Translations under genes and position numbers: made by a program
The notes under the pieces: generated by a model
Database searches by the model: none
Seen by the model: only the letters and a program-made list of their open reading frames with translations
Told to the model about the DNA's origin: nothing
Assembly: GCA_016946835.1 (NCBI GenBank)
Contig: JACVTC010000173.1
Span: 1-64,000 of the forward strand
Direction of reading: 5' to 3'
DNA: 64,000 nt
From: Neocallimastix lanati (nom. inval.)
Taxonomy: Eukaryota; Neocallimastigomycota; Neocallimastigomycetes; Neocallimastigales; Neocallimastigaceae
Shown: positions 52,660-61,572 of the stretch, piece after piece
Layout: each line of letters starts with the position of its first letter
How positions within the stretch are numbered: position 1 is the stretch's first letter

Positions 52660-52792
52660 TTTTCTTAAAAAATATATGCTTTTCAAAAGAACAAAAATAT
52701 AAATTTAAATATTATAATTCTTTAAAAACTTATAATTATTTTATTAGTCCTTGAAAATAAATATATATTCTTATAACTTTTAAAATTTAAAG

Positions 52793-52843
<51 letters not shown>

Positions 52844-53044
52844 TTATATGTATGTATGTATGTAATGTATATATGTGTGTATATGTGTGTATGTATGTAT
52901 TAATATATATAAATTTTAAGTATATTTAAAAATAATCCATGAAAATTATTAATTCTAATAGTATATAAATATATTATAGTATTAATGATAACTTATTATT
53001 GTATATTAAGACTATAATTACTAATTTTAAAAATAATAATAATG

Positions 53045-53077
<33 letters not shown>

Positions 53078-53720
53078 TATAAATAAAAAAGTATTTAATA
53101 TTATTCTGATAATAGCTATTAGTTTTTAAAAATTATTCTATTAATATAATTATATTCTGCTAATATATTATAATTCATTCAGAATAATATTTACTATATA
53201 ATATAATAACATATTTTATGATAATATGAGTTAGTCTTATATAAAAGTAATGATAAAAGCCTAATTAAAATTAATTATTTATGTAATTAAAAATATAGTT
53301 ATTCTAAATATAATATAAATAAAAATATAGTTATGCTAAATATAATATAAATATAATAGAATAATGCATTCAATAAAACAATAATTAATATTACTTATAT
53401 TCATATATATCTTATTATTTTATATAAAATATATATAACATTTTTCTTCATAAAATAAAAGTTTTTTTTCTGTAAAATAATATATATATACATATATACA
53501 TATATATAATTTTATTACATATTTTATGTATGTATTTTATTTCTGTTAATATTATATAATTTACTAATTAATAAAGTTTTGTTATTTATGTATTATTGTA
53601 TTATTTTATAATCATATATTATTATTTAATTATTAATAAAGTACAGATTATATAGTTAGTATAATGTTACATATATTTTAAATTAAATAAAAATATATGA
53701 AAGTAATAATTTTTTTTTTG
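52660..53720. other. 5' flank of the giant NRPS, AT-rich, no gene
   Basis: Upstream of the NRPS start: a 42-nt A run (52797-52838), then a TATG/TGTG microsatellite (about 52846-52900) and an AAT microsatellite (about 53038-53075). On the coding strand the homopolymer is a T tract about 140 bases before the ATG, a common feature of promoters in AT-rich fungi. No other promoter element could be identified. Confidence 0.6.
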
Positions 53721-55070
53721 GATTTAATTGAAAATGTTTTACTAAAATCTAATTGGTTCATCTTCATCATAATTCATTTGTTTATTTTCTAAAAAATAAC
53801 TACAATTTAATAATTAATAAAGTTTTTCTTTGTATTTCATTTTCTATTTGTATGATATTTTCTAATTTATAAAATTTTTCAGTTTGCACTTTATTTTTTA
53901 ACTATATATTATTAATTATTCTTCCTTCGATAATGGTTCAAAAGATCACTGATAAAAAGCACTTCATATAAAATATCGTATAGAGAATATCTTTTGCATT
54001 AGTCTGACATGGTATTGCAATGAATCTAATGAAAATCTGATACGCTTAGAGGAGAGACTTGAGGCTCTATTGTCCTCTCATTAATCTCAGTCTAAAAAAA
54101 ATATTATATTATTACTTTATCAGTAATAAAATAAAATAATATAATATAATATAATATAATATAATATAATATTAAATAATATAATATATATAATAAAATA
54201 GAATTAAAATAGTTTAATATAAAATTAAATAATTTAAAATTAATTAAAGGTATATAGATCTCTCTTTTCATAATAAATATCAAATAAATAATTTTTTGGA
54301 ATTTCTAAAAAAGTAAATAAAACATGAAGGGAAAAATTTTTTTTTAGGTAATTACCATCAATACTAATTAAAAATGATTTATTAAAAATTTATTTTATAA
54401 TAATCATTTTTCCATTAAATTGTTCTTTTAATATAAACAAAATTTATACACAAAATATAATATTAATTAATTAGATAAATTTTTGTAGTAATTTAATTTA
54501 TTAAATAAATAAAATTTTTTTAAAATGAAATCTTATTCATAAATAAAAAAAAAAAATCTTTTAAAAAAGATATAATAAAATAAATAGAATAAAATTCAAA
54601 GAAATCTTTTTGTTACATGTAAGAACCACTAAAAATATAAATTAAAAATGATTCATATAAATTTTATTGGTTCATTTTTATCAAAATTATTATATCATTA
54701 TTCCGCTAAATAGTTTTTTAATCATAAACAAAATAAAACAAAATAATTATTATTCATTAATAAAAAATTTTTTTAAAATATAATCTTATAATACGAAATT
54801 AGTTTTTTATTTTCTAAAATTTATTAATAAAAAAAATTTTTTTTAAATAAAATCTTATTCATTAATAAATCTTTTTTTTTTTAAAACAAAAAAAAAAAAA
54901 AAAAAGTTGATATAATAAAATAAGATAGAATACAAAAGAAATCTTTTTGTAATACGTACCAACATTAATTAAAAATGATTCATTTAAAATTTTATTGGTT
55001 CATTTTTATCAAAATTATTATATCATTATTCCGCTAAATAGTTTTTTAATCATAAACAAAATAATTATAA
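53720..55070. repeat. Family of diverged direct repeats around ATTGGTTCATTTTTATCAAA
   Basis: Two well-matched copies, 54598-54735 and 54934-55070, share the core at about 54660-54735 and 55000-55068, including TATCATTATTCCGCTAAATAG and the following TTTTTTAATCATAAACAAA. Weaker related stretches lie at about 54350-54445 and 53725-53800 (ATTGGTTCATCTTCATCATAATTCAT). Between them are A/T homopolymers. No coding potential seen. Confidence 0.6.
53921..54093. other. Higher-complexity island, possible structured non-coding RNA
   Basis: About 170 bases of mixed composition inside a region that is otherwise nearly pure A/T. Near its right end AGACTTGAG (54055-54063) can pair with CTCAGTCT (54086-54093) with one bulge. 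An alternative stem AGAGGA/TCCTCT overlaps it. There is no long ORF and I do not recognise a tRNA, U1-U6 or SRP RNA. CTGA and ATGA motifs occur, but no convincing box C/D pair. Strand is undetermined. Confidence 0.3.
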
Positions 55071-55750
55071 ACAAAATCCATTAATTATATAAGATAAACT
55101 TTTTTATGATACAATTTATTTTATTAAATAAATATTTTTTTAAAAAAACAACTTTTATTCATTAATAAAAAAACTTTTTTTTTTAAAAAAAAATTTTTCA
55201 ATAATAAATATTGTAATATTGACTAATTTTATTTTTATATTTTTCATAATATTTAGAAAATAAGGAAAGATGTAATTATTATTCTCTAATATTCTTACTA
55301 TTATTTCTACATTTTTGAAATTATAATTAATACTATTTTATAATTTAAGTCTTCTATTTAATATAAAAAAATAACTTTATAATATACAATAACTTTATTA
55401 GAATTCAATATATTCTGCTTAAATAAATCTATATATATTTTAATAATTTATATTTCTTACATGTAAAATGTTAATTTGTATCATATTTACATAATATAAT
55501 AATTTATATAATATTTATATATAAAAAAAAAAAATAACAAAAATAATTTTTTCTTTATTACAATAAATATTAACGTATGATTAAGTTTTTTTTTTTCAAT
55601 CTTAAAATATATCTTTATAATAGAAGTATAAATTAATAGCTTTTTTTTTTTTGTTTTTTTTTTGAAAAAATTTATTATAATCAAATCATATCAATTATAA
55701 TAATGTATGTTTTAAGTTGGAATTATATTTCTTGTCACTTTTTTTTAAAA

Positions 55751-55784
<34 letters not shown>

Positions 55785-55867
55785 AAAGAAAAGAAAAGAA
55801 AAAAATAAAAGAACAAAAAAATATCAAAATATCACTTATTATCATATAATGTTTAAAATATTAATAA
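55071..55867. other. AT-rich intergenic stretch, nothing recognised
   Basis: Runs of A and T up to about 13 nt, an (AT)n microsatellite (about 55759-55781) and AAGA-type low complexity. No coding frame with protein-like composition; the 65-codon frame here is mostly Lys, Ile and Phe from homopolymers. Confidence 0.6.
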
Positions 55868-56378
55868 ATAGGATACAGAAAATTGGGATTAATAAAGAAA
55901 ATGCAGATCTTTTACACCATCCTTCAAAATTTTTAAATAAACGACTATTATGAATATCAAATATAATAATAATAATAATAAAATAAATAGAAAAAACGAA
56001 TGTTCTTTTTTTTTTTTGTTTGTTTGTTTGTTTTTGTTTTTGTTTTATTTTTTTTTTTTTATTATTATTAATATGTTACTTTTTATAACTTAATTATTTA
56101 TTAAACTTATTAGATAAATTAGATAAATCGAAAAGAGGCTTTTTTTGTAATAAATAATTGGATTTTAAAATACTCAAGACTTAAACTAATATTATTATAA
56201 TTTTATTATTTATAATTATAATTTATTTATAAAACATAAACTATAAAATTATAGAGTTATATATAAAAAAGGTTAAATAACGAATAGTATATAATAAAAC
56301 TGGGATTAATAAAGAAAATACAGAGATTTTACATCGTCCTTCAAAATTTTTAAATAAATGACTATTATGAATATCAAT

Positions 56379-56412
<34 letters not shown>

Positions 56413-56504
56413 TTAATAATAATAATAATAATAATAAATAGAAAAAACGGATGTTCTTTTTTTTTTTTTTTATTTTTTGTTTGTTTGTTTGTTTGTTTGT
56501 TTTT

Positions 56505-56555
<51 letters not shown>

Positions 56556-56946
56556 TATTATTATTAATATTTTAACTTTGTATTGTCTTTTATTTTACTT
56601 GTTATAACTTAATTATTTATTAAACTTATTAGATAAATTAGATAAATCGAAAAGAGGCTTTTTTTGTAATAAATAATTAGATTTTAAAATACTCAAGACT
56701 TATATATAATAAAATTATAATAATATTAGTTTAATTATAATTTACTTATAAAATATAAACTATAAAATTATAGAGTTATATATAAAAAAAGTTAAATAAC
56801 GAATAGTATATAATAAAACTGAGATTAATAAAGAAAATACAGAGATTTTACACCATCCTTCAAAATTTTTAAATAAATGACTATAATGAATATCAAATAT
56901 AATAATAATAATAGTAATAATAATAATAAATAGGAAAAAAATATAA

Positions 56947-56977
<31 letters not shown>

Positions 56978-57123
56978 ATTATTATTATTAATATTTTAAC
57001 TTTGCATTATCTATTTTTTTACTTGATACAACTTAATTATTAAACTTATTTCCTAAATTAGATAAGTCGAAAAGAGGCTTTTTTTGTAATAAATAATTGG
57101 ATTTTAAAATACTCAAGACTTAA
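55868..57123. repeat. Three tandem copies of a ~320-420 bp unit
   Basis: Units at about 55868-56184, 56285-56703 and 56804-57123. Each starts with GGATTAATAAAGAAAAT (GAGATT in the third), continues with CCTTCAAAATTTTTAAATAAA, an AAT microsatellite of variable length and a long T run. Each ends with AGATAAATCGAAAAGAGGC, a T run and ACTCAAGACTTA. Length differences come almost only from the microsatellite and homopolymer. AAAAGAGGCTTTTTTT could form a small hairpin followed by T residues on the + strand. No ORF. Confidence 0.75.
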
Positions 57124-57779
57124 ACTAATATTATTATAATTTTATATTAAAATTTTATTATATATGATTATATCACATTTATACAATATAAACCTTTAAA
57201 CTATAAGTCTATATTGTAATTTTATTATATATTGTTATAATTCAATTATAAAAATAAAAATTATAATACTATCTACATGACAAATGAAGTATACAATACT
57301 TTTCGAATTATGAAATATTATAAAATACTTTATTTATAATTATTTATTTATATTTATTATATTAATAAATTTAAACTACTTATACAAAACATAATTATGA
57401 GTTATACGACTAATAAAAATAAGATTGACCTACATAATTTATATTATTACAATTTATATATCATAAATATATTAATATACATTATTATTTAAGTTACTCT
57501 GTTAACAGCACGTACTATTACTATTTTTACATTGTAGTACATTTATATATACAAAAATATTCTAAATTATGATTTTACTAAATGTTATAATTAACTTTTA
57601 TATTGTAAACTTAAAAATTATAAGCATATTGAACTTTTTTTTAAATGCAATTATTTTATTTTCTATTTTGCCATATAAAAAAAAAATTTTTTTTCAATAA
57701 TATTTAATTAGCAAAGTAAAAAACTTTTTTCAATAGCATTTAATTAGTTATATAAATATACTTTATTTCTTCTTTTTGC

Positions 57780-57810
<31 letters not shown>

Positions 57811-58013
57811 AAATTAAAATATAAAAAAAAGTAAATAAAGAAATATTATTGTTAATTTTTTTTTTTAAAAAAAATATATATATATATTGATTTAATAAAA
57901 ATAAATATATATGTATATATTTATAAATAAAATATAATATATCATTAAATTATAAAATAATAAAAGTAGTTAGAGTAAATAAATAATTAAATAAAAAAGA
58001 AATCAAATCGAAA
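57124..58013. other. AT-rich 5' flank of the phosphatase gene
   Basis: No gene seen. Mostly irregular AT sequence with several homopolymers (for example 57781-57813) and a short repeated phrase around AATAGCATTTAATTAG and AATAATATTTAATTAG (57695-57750). The last 100 bases before the ATG are purine- and T-rich; no clear TATA box stands out because the whole area is TA-rich. Confidence 0.5.
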
Positions 58014-59753
58014 ATGACTGAACGTTCTACTTTGAGATTAATAATAAGTGATTGGGTGATATTAATATTAACTTTGGCATTAAGTTTGTTAATTTGTCTT
58101 TTTAAAAAAATCGATTTAACTTTTGACCTCAATGAATTATCTATTAGAAATTCATTCAAAGGTGATTCCATATCGGAATCCCTATTAACTGTAAATAAAT
58201 AACATACTTTATATGTAATTATATAATATTAAGAAAATAGTAAATTTTCATATTAACAAATGTATTGTTTTTTTTTTTTTTATATATATTTTTTATAATA
58301 AAGGAGATTAGCTTAGGTTCTGTTTTTGTTGTTATTACAGGTTTTCAATTTATTAAAAAAAGAATGAAGTTTGATTATCATCAAGCACTTATGGGTATGT
58401 TTAAATTTATTTTTAATATATATATATATATTTTTACGTAAATAAGTATAATAAAAAAATTATCATTTTTTCTAATAAGTGAAATTTTTGTATTTCTATA
58501 AAATTAATTTAAGTATAAATATTAATTGTATTTCTACATTTTTATTACATAGGTATTTTATTTTCTTTTTCGTTCTCATCTTTAATAGTTTCAATTTTAA
58601 AGGTAATAATTTTTTTTAAGGAACTAATGGCATATTTCATATTTTATTTTTATTTTATTTTATTTTATTTTTTATTTATATATAAAAAATATTATTATTA
58701 GGTAAAAAAAAAAATAAAAATAAAGTTATTTAAACATACAGAATTTTATTTTTATATTAATATTTAAAATTATTTAAACATACAGAATTTTTATTTTTAT
58801 ATTAATATTTAAAATTATAAGACTTTTATAGGAAGATTAAGACCTGATTTTATTGATGTATGCCAGCCTAATGCAACAATAGTAGAACAACAATTCCAAA
58901 TGTATAATGACACAAATAACCCAAATTATAGTCTTAGAACTGTATTTGATACTTCTGTTTGTACTGCTGATGTGAGTCTTATTTATAATGGAACGGAAAG
59001 TTTTCCTTCTTCTCATTCACAAAGTAAAGAAAGTATTTTATTATAATACATTAATATAAAAATAAATTTATTAATTTTAGAAGTGGATATATTAATATGT
59101 TCACTTAATAAAAATAATTTTAATATTATTAACATAAAGTTATTATTATTATAAAAATTATTTTAATGCTTTAATATGAAAATAAAATTGTTAATTGAAA
59201 AATAAATATATACATAATATTCATATATTCATATAAAAAAAAAAAAAAAAAAAAAAAAGTTTAATAATAATATATATATATATATATTTTATTATTTATT
59301 GTTACATATAAATTTTATACTTTCAATAATTTTAACTACAAAATTGATAATCTAAAATTCTATATATAATTTACTAAATCAACTATTTCATTCTTATTTA
59401 ATTATATTTATATTAATTATATAATAGAAGTTTTTTCTCTCATGACATACTTAACGCTTTATATTGCTGGACAAGTTCATTTATTAGATAATAGATGTTG
59501 TTTATGGAAATGGTTTGTTTCTAGTGTTCCAATTTTCTATGCAACTTTTGTTGCTGTGAGTAGAATATCTGATCATCGTCATCATCCTTCGGATGTTGCT
59601 GTTGGAAGTTTTATTGGCATAGTAGTTTCTATAATGGTTTATTACTTTTATTATCCAAGTCTCAAAAGCCCGAATTGTGATATACCTTATCAAGATCGTA
59701 AAAATAAACCCGAAAGAAAAATAAGTAATAATCATTGTCCACAATATGTTTAA
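58014..59753 (+). CDS. Lipid phosphate phosphatase, PAP2 superfamily (five exons)
   Basis: Exons read by splice sites and frame: 58014-58190, 58304-58394, 58553-58602, 58822-59023, 59428-59753, giving about 281 residues. All introns start GTAA/GTAT and end AG, and every junction keeps phase. Motif 1 is K-TFIGRL-RP across the exon 3/4 junction (K-x6-RP), motif 2 is PSSHS at the end of exon 4 and motif 3 is SRISDHRHHPSD in exon 5 (SRx5Hx3D). Six hydrophobic segments flank them, as usual for membrane-bound enzymes that dephosphorylate phosphatidate, diacylglycerol pyrophosphate or related lipids. Length is normal for the family. Exon 2 could start three bases later (58307) in the same frame. Intron 3 contains a tandem duplication of ~44 bp (58727-58813). 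Substrate and membrane are not predictable. No functional link to the neighbours is evident. Confidence 0.85.
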
Positions 59754-60175
59754 AATAAACATTAAACTTAAATAAGCGATCGGATTAAAATAAAGCAAAA
59801 ATTAGTAAATTACAATAAAAAGTAAAATAAATTAAAATAAAAGAAGTTAAAAAAAATAAATAAATAAAATTAGAATAAAGCATGCAATACAAGATGCAAA
59901 AATTAAAAAAATAAAAAATAAAAAAAAAAATAAAAAAAATAAAAAAAAATAAAAATAAAAAAATAAAAAAATAAAAAATATATATATATATACAATTAAA
60001 AATAAAATTAAAAATTAAAAATAGGATGATAATTAAAAAGATATTTCAATAATAATAATAATAATTTTTATTATTATTTTGATGTCTTCTAAAGTAAAAT
60101 TAAATAATAAAATGTATATGAATTATTTATAAATATTTAAATTATTTAAAAATATATTATAAATAAAAAGAAATA

Positions 60176-60207
<32 letters not shown>

Positions 60208-61467
60208 TAATATATTCTTTTTAGTATTTTTTTTTTTAATTAAAAATAAATTGTTTTGTATTTATCTTATATTACTTTTTCATAATAATAAACTAAAGTT
60301 CATCTGTATGGTTTTATTCTTAAAATATATTAACTAAATAAATTTTTATAATTAAAATCAATATTAAATTTTTAATAACTTAAAGTATTATTAGGTTTTG
60401 TCATTAATATTATTAATTATATTAATTCCATTATAATATTATTTTATTAAAATCATTTAAAAAAAATATTATTCTATAATAAAAGACAGTTCAAATTTAG
60501 TCTCTAGTAAAAGGAAAATACTTTATTGATGATAATGGCAAATAAACAATAAATGATAATAAAAAAAAAATTTCTAAATAATTCAAAATAAAAAAATTCA
60601 AAAACAAAAAATATTCTATCGAAATATATACAATAACAATAATATATATTACATAATTTATTATTTATATATTCTAATATATTACTATATTTATATTATT
60701 AATATAATTTATTATATATATTATATAATACAGTGTTTAAGTATTCCAATATATTACTATATTATATTATATTATATTATTAATATAATATAATATATTA
60801 CATAATACATTATTTATATATTTTATATAATAAATTATTAAATAAATTATTAAAATGGATAATATAAAATATATAAACATTAAATATTATATATTTAATA
60901 TATATTTTTTGTATTTTCATATAAAAAAATATTTGTTAACTTATTTATTTATTATTTTTTTTAATATTATATAGGTTAGAATTATAATATATTTATATTT
61001 TTTAATATTATATAGGTTAGAATTATATTGACATAATAAATATATATTTTATAATATTATGAAGGTTAGAACTATATATTATGATTATATATATATTATT
61101 AGTTTAATATTATATAGGTTAGAATTATTTAAAAATTATATATTTAATATATTTATATTTTTATATATTAAAATTATTTTTTTAGAACTTTATTCATACT
61201 TATTTTTATTATTTTTAATGATTTTTTAACCATCTTTTTTTTTTTTTTTTTCGTAACTACTAATTACGTTAATAATTAAAAAAAGTTTATTTTTATTTTT
61301 ATTATTTTTTAGTTATTTTTGAACTTTTTTTTTTTTTATTTTTTTTTTTTAAATATTAACTACTTAATAAAAGTTTATTTTATTTTATTTTTTTTTTTTT
61401 TTTTTTTTTAAGTATTAACTACTTAATAAAAGTTTATTTTTATTTATATTACTTTTATTTTCCCTCT

Positions 61468-61511
<44 letters not shown>

Positions 61512-61572
61512 TATATATATATATATATATAATAATTTTCTTCTCTCTTTTTTTTTTTTATTTATATGTATA
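59754..61572. repeat. AT-rich intergenic DNA with small tandem repeats, no gene
   Basis: Both flanking genes end here (convergent). Contents: A-rich low complexity (59800-60000), A run near 60180-60207, and four spaced copies of AATATTATATAGGTTAGAATTAT or a variant at about 60963, 61004, 61053 and 61111. Next come three diverged copies of a phrase like AACTACTTAATAAAAGTTTATTTT (about 61255-61440), then a T run of about 38 nt (61471-61508) and an (AT)n tract just after it. I see no ORF with protein-like composition and no RNA gene. Confidence 0.65.

Noticed and set aside
52660-52686. TTG start of the giant NRPS at 52686 and TTG/GTG starts for the left copy (227), the CotH exons (63057, 63923)
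   Set aside because: Nuclear genes start with ATG. The giant gene has its first ATG at 52659; the other three points lie within frames that continue upstream through coding sequence or a splice site.
55487-55684. 65-codon minus-strand frame in intergenic DNA
   Set aside because: Made of Lys/Ile/Phe runs from A/T homopolymers.
56302-56360. ATACAGAGA in the tandem units, reminiscent of the U6 snRNA ACAGAGA box
   Set aside because: The rest of U6 (5' stem-loop, AGC triad, internal loop) is missing and the first unit lacks the motif, so it is a chance match.
57950-59798. Minus-strand frames at 57950-58171 and 59502-59798
   Set aside because: They are opposite exons 1 and 5 of the phosphatase, whose motifs and splice phases are consistent.
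52660-61572. CRISPR-like array or tRNA genes in the repeat-rich intergenic DNA
   Set aside because: Repeats are AT-rich, unequal and not regularly spaced; no cloverleaf with the conserved T-loop was seen.
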